A DNA stretch of 64,000 nt from Actinocrispum wychmicini (GTDB lineage Bacteria > Actinomycetota > Actinomycetes > Mycobacteriales > Pseudonocardiaceae). The translations under genes were made by a program, and so were the position numbers. Below, one piece after another: positions 33,930-41,563 of the stretch. Position 1 is the stretch's first letter, and each line of letters begins with the position of its first letter. The DNA is taken from positions 1,269,245-1,333,244 of the forward strand of contig NZ_SLWS01000002.1 of the NCBI RefSeq assembly GCF_004345645.1, given 5' to 3'. The notes under the pieces were generated by a model. That model did not search any database. It was not told the DNA's origin and saw only the letters and a program-made list of their open reading frames with translations.

Positions 33930-34880
33930 ATGATCGAACCGATAACCCGGGACCTCCTCCCCCCGCCCCTCCTGCTCCAGGACGATGTGGCCCGCCGCCG
34001 CGACCTGCTCGCGGCCGGCGTCTCGCAGCACGCCCTGGCCACCCGATGTCGTCCCTCAGGCCCGTGGCAACTGCTCCTACCAGGCGTTTTGCTGCTCGCG
34101 AACAGCCCACCCACCCGTCGGCAGCGGCTGCGCGCGGCAGTCCTCTACGCCGGCGCGGAGGCAGTGATCACCGGTGTCGAAGCGCTGCACGAGCACGGCC
34201 TTGCCGTGTCCGGCAACGAAGAAGTGCACGTGCTCGTGCCGATCAGACGACGACTGTCCACACGCGACTTCGTGCGGATCGAACGGACCAGCCGGCCGCC
34301 CAGGCCGGAGATCATCGACGGCCTGCCCTTCGCTCCATCCAGCCGCGCGGCCGTCGACGCGGCCCGCACGAGCGGCGACGCGGAGAAGCAACGGGCCTTC
34401 CTGCTCGCCCCCATCGAAGCCGGCCTGCGATCGGCGGAGCAGATCCGAACGGAGATCAACGCGGGCTCGCAACGCGGAACGGCGGCACTCCGCCCACTAC
34501 TGGAGGAGCCGCTGGCCCCATTGCTGACCAACACCGTGCACGAAGGCTGGGCTCGGCGAATCACCAGGCAAACCCCGATCCCACCGCCCACCTGGCACGT
34601 CCGTGTCTACGACCGGGCGGACCAACTACTCGGCACAGCCGACGCCTGGTGGGACGACGTGGGCCTGGCCTGGGACTTCGGCCACCAGCGGGACGCCAGA
34701 ACCGCCATCCGCCAGTCCACCTTCGCGAAGGAGGGAATCGTCACGCTCAGAACACCGCTCCCCCACCTGCGCGGCAACCCAGTCGCGGTCTCCGAGGACC
34801 TGGCGAGCGCGTTCCTCCGCGCCACCCAACGTCCCCGCCCACCGGTCCGAGCGGTCCTGACGTCCGGAACGGTCCGATGA
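33930..34880 (+). CDS. AbiEi-like / DUF559-related protein
   Basis: 316 residues. The N-terminal segment RRRDLLAAGVSQHALATRCR and PGVLLLANSPPTRRQRLRAA match proteins annotated as type IV toxin-antitoxin AbiEi family antitoxins, which carry a winged-helix start. The C-terminal region (ADAWWDDVGLAWDFG) resembles a degraded DUF559/Vsr-like endonuclease end. No AbiEii-type nucleotidyltransferase toxin is nearby, so this is an orphan. A DnaA-box-like sequence (TTATCCACA, 33870-33878) lies upstream. Role uncertain. Confidence 0.65.
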   Translation: MIEPITRDLLPPPLLLQDDVARRRDLLAAGVSQHALATRCRPSGPWQLLLPGVLLLANSPPTRRQRLRAAVLYAGAEAVITGVEALHEHGLAVSGNEEVHVLVPIRRRLSTRDFVRIERTSRPPRPEIIDGLPFAPSSRAAVDAARTSGDAEKQRAFLLAPIEAGLRSAEQIRTEINAGSQRGTAALRPLLEEPLAPLLTNTVHEGWARRITRQTPIPPPTWHVRVYDRADQLLGTADAWWDDVGLAWDFGHQRDARTAIRQSTFAKEGIVTLRTPLPHLRGNPVAVSEDLASAFLRATQRPRPPVRAVLTSGTVR

Positions 34881-34882
34881 CG

Positions 34883-35068
34883 TCACCAATACGCTTCCGG
34901 CAGCTTCCCCTCGATGTCCCGAACATGAGCGCGCGCACATGCCGGGCAGAGCCACGTCGTCCGATCACCCTGGCGCTCGGAAACCCACGCCAATGCCTCC
35001 ACCGGCGCGGCCAAACCCCGGTCCCGCCCACACCGGGAGCACAAGACTTCACTCACCCCGGAGAACAT
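34883..35068 (-). CDS. Small zinc-ribbon protein
   Basis: 61 residues, with two CxxC pairs (CSRCGRD and CPACARAH) that form a four-cysteine zinc ribbon, and the C-terminal stretch RDIEGKLPEAYW. Similar short actinobacterial proteins end with an IEGKL-plus-aromatics tail in the same location near AarF/UvrD2. It converges on the preceding gene, with 2 bp between the stops. Probably a nucleic-acid- or protein-binding module of unknown role. Confidence 0.7.
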   Translation of the reverse strand: MFSGVSEVLCSRCGRDRGLAAPVEALAWVSERQGDRTTWLCPACARAHVRDIEGKLPEAYW

Positions 35069-35262
35069 AGAGCACCCTCACAACCAACGAGCCCACACAC
35101 ATTCACCCCACACCCCAGCGCCAAAGGCGAACACGCGCTCAGCCAGGAGTTCCTCCACCCCGCACGGGTGAACGAGCTGCCCGGCACCGCGTTCATCTGC
35201 GTCGAGCCACGCCCACAGCAGCCCCAACGCCCCCACTCGCCCTTGAAACCCGCGTCCTCCTC

Positions 35263-35532
35263 GGTGACTCCCCGGCCGAAACCGCCACGTGGTGATTCAT
35301 CGAGTTCCGCGACGCAACCGAGGATCTCCCACCTGGACCCCACGCCCACCCCGGCAACTCCCCGACCGACACCGCCGCACAGCGACTTGACGAGTCCCAT
35401 GGCACCACCAGGGACCTCCCACCTGGACCGCGCGTCTTCTTCGGCGACTCCCCGACTGGCACCACCGCGTGGCAACTCATCGAATGCCACGACACCACCG
35501 GAGATCTACCAGAGAGCCTGGCTCCCATCCCG
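35263..35532. repeat. Three-copy 90-bp tandem repeat
   Basis: Three consecutive imperfect 90-bp units start at 35263, 35353 and 35443, each opening GGNGACTCCCCG or a variant. A partial unit precedes them. A 30-bp doublet (CACGACCCGCTGGAGGTGGA and following) lies at about 35636-35695. Frames are open on the minus strand because 90 is a multiple of three, but I see no convincing gene. Confidence 0.85.
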
Positions 35533-35950
35533 CCGCCGCACCAGCGAGACCCGCCTGTTCTCCTCGTCGTCCGCCGCTGCGCCGAACCCACGCAGACCTG
35601 ACCAAGCGCTCGGCAACGAGCATGGACGACAACCACGACCCGCTGGAGGTGGACACCTACCGCCACGACCCGCTGGAGATAGACACCCACCACCACCCTC
35701 CGCCTCGGCATCACCCATTCACCCGAACCCCGAACCCTCGCCCCTCCGCGTCGGAATCACCCACTCACCTGGCCCCTTCCTCCTGGACTCAGTCGCCGAC
35801 AGCTTGCTGGAACACTCCCGCGTGGGTCGGCCTCTGGGCCGAGCACCTCACTATGGACTTCCCCTTCGCTCCCTCGGCTGGCCTGAGCACCTCGGTGGCC
35901 GGCCGGGCGGGCGGCCATCACCGCCTGCAACCTCGTCCTCGCCCCTCCGC

Positions 35951-36347
35951 CTCGGCGCTACACACTCAATCGCACCTCGCGTCTTCACCCCGTCTCAGCA
36001 CCGCCCGCCTTACCCGAACCCCGCGCCTTCACCCCCGTCTCAGCACCACCCACCCGTACCCCGCGTCTCTACCTCCGTCTCGGCACCGCCCGCTTTACCC
36101 GAACCCCGCGCCTTCACCCCGGTCTCGGCACCAGCCACCTACCCGTACCCCGCGTCTTCAACCCGTCTCGGCATCACCCACTCATCCGAACCCCCGCGCC
36201 CTTCCTCGCCCTCCGCCATGGCGTCGCCACTCACCCAAACCCCACACCCTCACCCCTCCGCCGCAGCGCCACCCATTTACCCGGACCCTGCACCCCACCC
36301 CTCTGCCACGGCGTCACTCACTCACTTACCCGAACCCCGCATCTTGG
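35951..36347. repeat. Degenerate 40-53 bp tandem repeat array
   Basis: About nine imperfect units of the form CTCGGCACC-CCC-TACCCGAACCCCGCG-CTTC-CCCCGT, mostly 43-45 bp. Earlier partial units sit at 35697-35790. The tract is very rich in plus-strand C and poor in G. Unit lengths are not multiples of three, so the open frames across it are not meaningful. I see no RNA gene in 35069-36482. Confidence 0.75.
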
Positions 36348-36482
36348 AGTCCGTCGCCGCCGACGGCTAGGACCTCCTCATCCCTACCGGCCGCACCCAC
36401 GGCGCCTCCCGCAGCAGCGAGCACCAGCGACCGACCTTCATGCCGTTCCTCATGTCCGCCGATCGTCGAACCGTCTCGGCGG

Positions 36483-37355
36483 TCAGGGGCGGCGACCGAG
36501 GTTGACCGTGTCCGCGGCCAGGTAGAAGACGTCGTCGCGGGAGCCGATGTATGCGGTGTCCGCTGGGTCCAGGAGGCGGTTGACCGCTTGTTGGTCGTCG
36601 GTGGCCAGGTGGTCCATGGCCACGCTGGTGATGTGGGTGAACCAGTCGACGATGGCTGCCCGCACGTCGTCGGTGACCGGCGGCGGGTAGTCGACCACGG
36701 ACGTGAAGGAGGTGATGTCTGAGAGGCCCGCGTTGGACAGCGCTTTGGTCCAGCCCACTGTGAGGCGCGTGGAACCCGGGATGTCCGCGCGCATCTGAGC
36801 GAACCACTGCTTTCGGGCGGCCTGAATTCGATCGATCAGGCCGGGGGCTCCGACGCCCAGGTCCCAGGGGACGCACTGGGTGCCCAGGCCACCCTCGGTC
36901 AGGGCGAGCCAGCCGCCGGGAGCAACCACGCGCGTCAGGTTGGTGATGCCTTCCTGCTGGTCACGCAGATGGTGCACAACGAAGGAGGCCCACACCAAAT
37001 CAGCTGCGGGAACCAGTTCGGCGAGGGTGGTGCCGGCGGCATCGGCAAGGACGGTGGTGACGTTGATCTTGCCGTCCGAGGTGGCGCGGACAAGCTCACC
37101 CGCGGCAGTGAGGAGTTCGGGGACGGCGTCGACGAGGACGACGTGCCCGCCGCTTTGGGCGCCCAGGGCCAACGCGAACTGGGCGGCCATGCCACCCGCG
37201 CCTGATCCGACGTCGATCACGGTCGCGCCGGGTCTGAGCATGCCGACGAGACGGTCGGCGATGTCACGCTGCCATGCGGTGTGGATGGCGGCACCGCGCC
37301 GCATGTAGGCGATCTTCGACACCCAGTCGTAGTCATCATGCGTATGCGTGCCCAT
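36483..37355 (-). CDS. Class I SAM-dependent methyltransferase
   Basis: 290 residues from ATG 37355. The SAM-binding loop VIDVGSGAGGMAAQFALALG (about 47-66), acidic VLVDAVPE after strand 2, and motif II-III segments ADLVWASFVVHHL and RVVAPGGWLALTEGG are present. It lies alone between the tandem repeats and the WhiB7 region, which makes it look like an accessory insertion in an otherwise conserved block. Substrate unknown; a class I fold is secure. Confidence 0.87.
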   Translation of the reverse strand: MGTHTHDDYDWVSKIAYMRRGAAIHTAWQRDIADRLVGMLRPGATVIDVGSGAGGMAAQFALALGAQSGGHVVLVDAVPELLTAAGELVRATSDGKINVTTVLADAAGTTLAELVPAADLVWASFVVHHLRDQQEGITNLTRVVAPGGWLALTEGGLGTQCVPWDLGVGAPGLIDRIQAARKQWFAQMRADIPGSTRLTVGWTKALSNAGLSDITSFTSVVDYPPPVTDDVRAAIVDWFTHITSVAMDHLATDDQQAVNRLLDPADTAYIGSRDDVFYLAADTVNLGRRP

Positions 37356-37528
37356 GGCGACAAACCTAATGGTCGCGGCCGGAAGTCGCCGAAGGTCGCG
37401 ACTGCCCGGCACGGCCGAAGGCCCGGGTGGAACTCGGTACGAGGGCGTCGGTCGGCACACCAGAGATGATCAGGCTGGATCTGCCGAGTATGCCCAACGA
37501 ACGTCCGGTCGGGACCACTGTTCATAAC

Positions 37529-37570
37529 CGGACGGGGTGCCCGTCCACTACTCGACGAGCACCCCGTCCG
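37529..37570 (-). terminator. Hairpin downstream of the small ORF after whiB7
   Basis: Perfect 12-bp arms CGGACGGGGTGC/GCACCCCGTCCG with an 18-bp loop, 13 bp after the stop codon at 37584. There is no strong U-run, so it may be a processing or terminator-like structure. Confidence 0.5.
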
Positions 37571-37583
37571 AATTGGGTTCGCT

Positions 37584-37739
37584 TTACAGCGAGGATGCCC
37601 GGGCGGCGCGCTTCGCGGCCCACTTGGACACCCGGTTCCACCGCTTCGCGGCGGTCAGACGGCGGACCAGACGCAGCTTGCTCGCTGCCTGCTCCGCCTC
37701 GAGCATTCGCGCTCGTGCCAGATCTTCATAAAGCAACAT
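37584..37739 (-). CDS. Small basic protein downstream of whiB7
   Basis: 51 residues beginning MLLYEDLARARMLEAEQAAS, then an Arg/Lys-rich helical tail. A ribosome binding site (GGGAG) sits nine bases upstream. The same frame opens at 37787, overlapping the whiB7 stop (ATGA), so a longer product is possible. Short basic proteins of this pattern occur widely in actinomycetes, with no known role. Probably in one transcript with whiB7. Confidence 0.6.
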   Translation of the reverse strand: MLLYEDLARARMLEAEQAASKLRLVRRLTAAKRWNRVSKWAAKRAARASSL

Positions 37740-37783
37740 GGTGCTGACTCCCAATGAGTTCCGTGTGTGTATGGCGCGCGCGG

Positions 37784-38158
37784 TCATGCCGCCGCCCCCT
37801 GTGCGGTCGCCGGGACGGTCTGGTCCTTGCGCGGACGGCCACGGGGCCGCTTGCGCGCGATGACCACACCGCGCTCGAAGATCTCGCCACCCCAGACGCC
37901 CCACGGCTCGTGCCGTGCGACGGCGCCGGCGAGGCACTCCGCGCGGACCGGGCAGGTCCCGCACAGTTGCTTCGCCCGCTCCAGGTCCGCCGGTGCCTCG
38001 GCGAACCACAGGTCCGGGTTGGTGGCCGACCGGCACGGCAGGTCGAGCCCTGCCAGCGGGGCCGCGTCGAGCAGACCAGTCATGCCTGCCTCCGCAAGGT
38101 CGATGGGACTGAAGGTCGATCTGTCCTCGGGCGTCCGAGGGACAGTGATCGGAGACAT
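37784..38158 (-). CDS. whiB7: WhiB7-type iron-sulfur transcription factor
   Basis: 124 residues. Four cysteines for the Fe-S cluster: one in DLPCRSATNPDLWF, two in CGTCPVRAEC (CxxC) and the last in AEC. The GVWGGE turn follows, and the basic AT-hook motif RPRGRPRKD near the C-terminus is the diagnostic feature of WhiB7 against other Wbl proteins. WhiB7 activates intrinsic antibiotic-resistance genes together with the primary sigma factor. The start at 38158 has AGGAG upstream. It lies where M. tuberculosis has whiB7 (Rv3197A). A strong hairpin sits in its leader. Confidence 0.95.
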   Translation of the reverse strand: MSPITVPRTPEDRSTFSPIDLAEAGMTGLLDAAPLAGLDLPCRSATNPDLWFAEAPADLERAKQLCGTCPVRAECLAGAVARHEPWGVWGGEIFERGVVIARKRPRGRPRKDQTVPATAQGAAA

Positions 38159-38218
38159 CTCTTTCGAGCTCCTGTCAGGTTGTGGTGCTGTTCTTTTCGT
38201 TGTGGGGCAACAAAACAT

Positions 38219-38253
38219 AAGGGCCGCGGATCCGTTTCCGGTCCGCGGCCCTT
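38219..38253 (-). terminator. Attenuator-type hairpin in whiB7 leader
   Basis: Perfect 12-bp arms AAGGGCCGCGGA/TCCGCGGCCCTT, with a further CCG/CGG inside, followed on the minus strand by a short T-rich stretch (ATGTTTTGTT). It lies between the upstream ORF and whiB7. In streptomycetes and mycobacteria, whiB7/wblC expression is known to depend on a leader with an upstream ORF and conditional termination. Confidence 0.65.
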
Positions 38254-38275
38254 GTGAGCCTTGAGGTTCCTGACC

Positions 38276-38515
38276 TTAGGTCAGGCCCTGCGCTCCTGCG
38301 CGGACAGAAATGTACGGGAAATCGACGTTGACGGGCCGGCCCGTGTGCACACTGGTCCCCTGGATCCACATCTGCTTGGGCGCGACAATGGCGCCACCTC
38401 GCAAACGACGAACCAGAGTCGGCTCTTCAACGACACGCCCGAAGGCGCCCATGGTGAAGCCGCTCGCGGACAACGGGAGGCTTGGAGCGTCACAGCGGAT
38501 TGTGTAGAGCTTCAT
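38276..38515 (-). CDS. 79-codon ORF upstream of whiB7 (uORF or separate small gene)
   Basis: 79 residues from ATG 38515, with a GGGGG ribosome-binding stretch about 10 bases upstream and normal GC-rich third positions. It contains TMGAFGRVVEEPTLVRRLRG and VNVDFPYISVRAGAQ; I recognise no family. The stop TAA is the loop of a 7-bp palindrome (CCTGACC-TTA-GGTCAGG, 38269-38285), and the whiB7 attenuator hairpin begins 23 bp further. Two readings: a leader ORF whose translation governs the hairpins, or an ordinary small gene with its terminator. Confidence 0.6.
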   Translation of the reverse strand: MKLYTIRCDAPSLPLSASGFTMGAFGRVVEEPTLVRRLRGGAIVAPKQMWIQGTSVHTGRPVNVDFPYISVRAGAQGLT

Positions 38516-38655
38516 GTCCGTGACACCCCCCATCTCGACCGTCGTCTCCGCGGAGACTAGAACCGTTCTGATCTTCCCAGCGGACCTTCTCGGCCCGGCT
38601 ATTGCAGGCTATTGGTGGTGCAGGGGGCACCGCAACCAGTTTTCCGGAGAATATG

Positions 38656-38669
38656 GTGACCCCGGTCAC
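38656..38669. promoter_or_regulatory. Inverted repeat in the divergent region
   Basis: GTGACC-CC-GGTCAC is a perfect 6-bp inverted repeat in the 295-bp gap between the leftward leader ORF and the rightward WXG-like gene. It may be an operator for either side. Nothing else is recognisable in this gap. Confidence 0.35.
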
Positions 38670-38810
38670 ACAACCGCCCGATCGGGCGACGCAAGCCGTC
38701 AACCAGGGCAAAGGCCGTCGCCGACCGGTCACAGCGAGTACCACGGAACCCTCGCGTTCAAGTGTCCGTCCAAGTGCGCACCACTGGGCATGGGGAGGGT
38801 GAGGCATCCG

Positions 38811-39137
38811 ATGCCGGAAGGATTCAGCGTGGACCTGGCCGCCTTGCAGCAGGCGGCCGAGGGAGTCACCGACACGCTCAACACGCTCGCCACCAAGAAG
38901 GTCAGCGACATCGACGCGGACAAGTCCGCCTTCGGCCACGACAAACTGGGCGGGACCGTGTCGGACTTCTGTGAACGGTGGCAGATCGGGGTCGAGCATC
39001 TCGCCAAGGACGGCCAGGAGGTGGCCGACCGGCTGAACATGAGCGTGAACGCGTACACCCACGTGGAACGTACGGCGCACGCGAACATGCAGGGCATCCT
39101 GCAGCAGTCGACCGGTCCGGACCCGGCGGCGCAGTGA
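38811..39137 (+). CDS. WXG100-like / type VII secretion target protein
   Basis: 108 residues, all helical, starting MPEGFSVDLAALQQAAEGV. It has the helix-turn-helix hairpin shape of small ESX substrates, with CERWQIGVEHLAKDG around the turn (WxxG rather than a strict WxG). Such proteins act as secretion partners of larger type VII toxins. It stops with TGATG overlapping the next gene, the LXG/T7SS-like toxin N-terminus. Start chosen at 38811, with GAGG seven bases upstream. No ESX secretion machinery lies in this window. Confidence 0.75.
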   Translation: MPEGFSVDLAALQQAAEGVTDTLNTLATKKVSDIDADKSAFGHDKLGGTVSDFCERWQIGVEHLAKDGQEVADRLNMSVNAYTHVERTAHANMQGILQQSTGPDPAAQ

Positions 39138-39718
39138 TGGCGGAACTCGGCGAGACACAGAACCCGAAGGAACTTGTGCCCGGTGACGTCGGCTCGGTCA
39201 CCAGCACGATGTACGCGATGCGGTCCTACGGAGACGCCCTGCACGAGGCGGGTGCCGGCCTGTCCAGGATCGACACCCAGGACGGCTGGCAGGGTCAGGC
39301 CGGCGACCAGTTCCGCGGCCGCTTCCACGGCGAACCGAAGAAGTGGCTCGACGCCGGTGACTGTTTCCACGGTGCCGCGAACGCGTTGGACTCGTACGCC
39401 TCCACGTTGCAGTGGGCGCAAGGGCAGGCCGGCGACGCGATCACACTGTGGAATGACGGCCAGACGGAAACAGCGAACGCGAAGGCGGCGCACGACCACG
39501 CGGTCGCGCAGGCCAAGCAGGACGCGGCCGACAAGACCGCGAACGGCACACCGACAACCGCGCCCGACATCCCGTTCAACGATCCGGGCGAGGCGAAGCG
39601 GGAAGCCGCCCGGCAGAAGCTGAACAGTGCTCGCAGTCAGCTCAAGTCCACAGGTGACACGGCGGAGAAGAGCCGACCGAGCCCGCAGGCAAGTCCGGCA
39701 CGAAGACGGACCGGATGA
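39137..39718 (+). CDS. T7SS-type polymorphic toxin, N-terminal secretion part (split gene)
   Basis: 193 residues. An N-terminal helical domain with WxG (DGWQGQAGDQFRGRF, W at 51) and the QWAQGQAGDAITLWNDGQ helix is the putative T7SS secretion-signal domain of actinobacterial toxins. A charged Ala/Lys/Gln linker follows. The last ten codons (SRPSPQASPARRRTG) do not resemble the family; reading one base earlier from about 39668 gives TEPAGKSGTKTDRMKEHL, which continues into the next frame. So the gene is split by a -1 frameshift. It is not clear whether the protein is made as two parts. Confidence 0.75.
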   Translation: MAELGETQNPKELVPGDVGSVTSTMYAMRSYGDALHEAGAGLSRIDTQDGWQGQAGDQFRGRFHGEPKKWLDAGDCFHGAANALDSYASTLQWAQGQAGDAITLWNDGQTETANAKAAHDHAVAQAKQDAADKTANGTPTTAPDIPFNDPGEAKREAARQKLNSARSQLKSTGDTAEKSRPSPQASPARRRTG

Positions 39719-39984
39719 AGGAGCACCTCACCGAGCGGGACCTGGACGCGGCCAAACGCGAACTGAACGGTGAGGTCGTCGCCCGGAAGCCGGACGGCAC
39801 CCCCTGGGACCACGTCGACGAGGTGCGCAACGCCCAACGAGGCCTGGTCAACCGCATCAACCAGCTCAAGCGCCAACTCGGCGACTCACGACTGTCCGAC
39901 GCCGACCGCGCCACCGCGCAAGAGGAGCTGTCCGAAGCGAGCCGCCTGCTCGACCACTCCGAGCAGTACGTTCCCCGGAACTGA
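39715..39984 (+). CDS. Polymorphic toxin C-terminal part (type 28-like domain)
   Basis: 89 residues beginning MKEHLTERDLDAAKRELNGE and ending with SRLLDHSEQYVPRN. The stretch TPWDHVDEVRNAQRGLVNRI, then LKRQLGDSRLSDADRA, is characteristic of C-termini of actinobacterial proteins labelled polymorphic toxin type 28, from memory. Its ATG overlaps the upstream stop (ATGA), so it could be translated by coupling even though the single ancestral reading frame is broken. Toxic activity is not shown by sequence; no catalytic residue can be named with confidence. Confidence 0.65.
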   Translation: MKEHLTERDLDAAKRELNGEVVARKPDGTPWDHVDEVRNAQRGLVNRINQLKRQLGDSRLSDADRATAQEELSEASRLLDHSEQYVPRN

Positions 39985-40035
39985 CCGGCCCGGATCCTAC
40001 GATTGCCGTCACCGACCACGGAGGTGCCACCCACG

Positions 40036-40446
40036 ATGCCGGACAGCCAGGTCCAGAACGACGACCTCTCGGTCGAACAAATCGAAGACAACGTCTGGGG
40101 CAGTCCCCCACCCGGCGCGACAAAGCTGATGGAAACGGTCCACCAACTCCGCCGCAAGCCGGTGCGCACCCTCGAACCCGAAGACCTGAGGGTGATGATC
40201 TCCCAGCAGGTCGGCCTGGAAATCCTGGTCCCGCGCGCGCTGGCCGAGCTCGACGAAGACCCCCTCCTGGAAGGCGACTACCACCCAGGCGACGTCCTCG
40301 TGGCAGTCCTCAAGGTGCCACCGACCTACTGGTCGACGAACCCCAGCCAGCGGGCGACGCTCAACCGGATCATCGACACAGTCACAGACCCGGACGCCGA
40401 CCTCCGCGCCGACATCGACGCCTTCCGCCAAGCCAACCCGGCCTGA
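40036..40446 (+). CDS. CdiI-type immunity protein
   Basis: 136 residues with the segments NVWGSPPPGATKLMETVHQLRR and LEPEDLRVMISQQVGLEILV, then LEGDYHPGDVLVAVLKVPPTYW, which match the contact-dependent growth inhibition immunity family (CdiI_2-like). It has a strong ribosome binding site (GGAGGTG) and lies 51 bp after the toxin C-terminus, the normal place for the cognate immunity gene. It should protect against the type 28-like toxin. Confidence 0.8.
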   Translation: MPDSQVQNDDLSVEQIEDNVWGSPPPGATKLMETVHQLRRKPVRTLEPEDLRVMISQQVGLEILVPRALAELDEDPLLEGDYHPGDVLVAVLKVPPTYWSTNPSQRATLNRIIDTVTDPDADLRADIDAFRQANPA

Positions 40447-40472
40447 ACTGGCCCCACAGTGGGACGCCCCGG

Positions 40473-40709
40473 TCAGCGCCGGACACAGAGCACCCGCCCA
40501 GCCACCGGTGGCATCGAGGAGGCGGGACAGATGGCCCTTGTCGCGATGACCAGCAGGCTGGCCTGATCGACCAGCACTGGCATGTCGCGATCGATGATCG
40601 TCAGTGACTTCCTGGTGTTCGTCGCGCCCCAGACTCGCCAGGGCCCAGGTGCTGGGTAGTCCGCCCGGATCACGCGCTTGAGCAGCGGACTTGCGTCGCG
40701 CAGTCGCAT
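40473..40709 (-). CDS. Short hypothetical ORF
   Basis: 78 residues, ATG at 40709. Codons are GC-rich at third position and the protein is not low-complexity (WRVWGATNTRKSLTIIDRD), so it may be real. It follows the immunity gene on the opposite strand and precedes a repeat array. I recognise no domain. The same frame continues upstream into repeats, which argues for caution. Confidence 0.4.
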   Translation of the reverse strand: MRLRDASPLLKRVIRADYPAPGPWRVWGATNTRKSLTIIDRDMPVLVDQASLLVIATRAICPASSMPPVAGRVLCVRR

Positions 40710-40773
40710 CTTTGGAGCCGGGGCTGCGAGGACAGGCACGAGAAAAGCACCAAGCAGCTGGCGAGGGGAATCG

Positions 40774-41266
40774 AGGCTGGCCGACGACGCCCACCTCGAC
40801 GAGCGGCGAGATGACCCGGCGCCCGCAGCGACCTCAACGCCACCGGACCCCGAAGCCGACGGCGAGGGAAGAACCCGAAGCTGGTTGGCGACACCCACCT
40901 CGGTGAGCGGGGTGCCCCGGCAGGCAACCTCGGCGCCACCAGACTCCCGAGGCAGACGGCCAGGGACGAGCCGAAGCAGGCCGGCGGCGACCACCTCGGT
41001 GAACGGGATAACCCGGCGGGCAACCCTCGGCCCCACCAGACCTCCGAAACAGACGGCCAGGAAAGAACCGAAGCAGGCCGACGACGCCGGCCCGACCAGC
41101 AGGATGACCACGCAGCCGCAAGCGTCCCCAAGGCCACCGGACCTCCGGAGCAGACGAAAGTCGCAGCTGGTCGGCGGCGCCTGCCTTCGATGAGCTGGGG
41201 TGGCCCTGCGGCGGGCAACCTCGGTGCCACTGGACTTCCGACGTGAATGCCGAGGGAGGAACTCGA
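40774..41266. repeat. Five-unit tandem array of 93-105 bp
   Basis: Units begin at 40774, 40879, 40975, 41072 and 41165, opening AGCTGGTNGGCGACNCCCAC or a variant and ending GAACCCGA-like. Central units are most alike and outer ones more diverged. The 850 bp between the short ORF and uvrD2 contain no other gene I can support. Confidence 0.8.
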
Positions 41267-41563
41267 AGCCGTCGGGCTTTCCGAATGGATGCCGAGCAGG
41301 GCGCGGCCTCTTCTTCGGCATGCGGAGTTGCTTGGGCGTGGCTTTCATGTCTTGACCAGCTGTGATGCGGGCTGGCGTCGTGATCGGACTGGTCTGGCCG
41401 GTGGTGGCGGGTCCGGGGTTCCGGCTGAGGTTGATCGGTACTGCTGTGGGGGCGGCGGGCCTCGTACGGTTGCTTGGGTCTTTCGGTCCGTGTGGCGGGT
41501 GGGAGTCGGGCTGGCGGGAGGTGAGGGGTTGGAGGCGAGGTGATGGGTGGGTGGGTGGATGGG

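Noticed and set aside
33914..36370. An 818-codon plus-strand frame over the AbiEi-like gene and the repeats
   Set aside because: It is out of frame with the gene at 33930-34880 and made of Pro/Ser/Thr repeats with unit lengths not divisible by three.
37519..37731. Plus-strand small ORF overlapping the gene after whiB7
   Set aside because: It is antisense to a better-supported ORF with ribosome binding site, and has poor codon use.
30468..41266. CRISPR array
   Set aside because: The repeats are contiguous or degenerate, with no uniform repeat-spacer alternation and no cas genes in the window.
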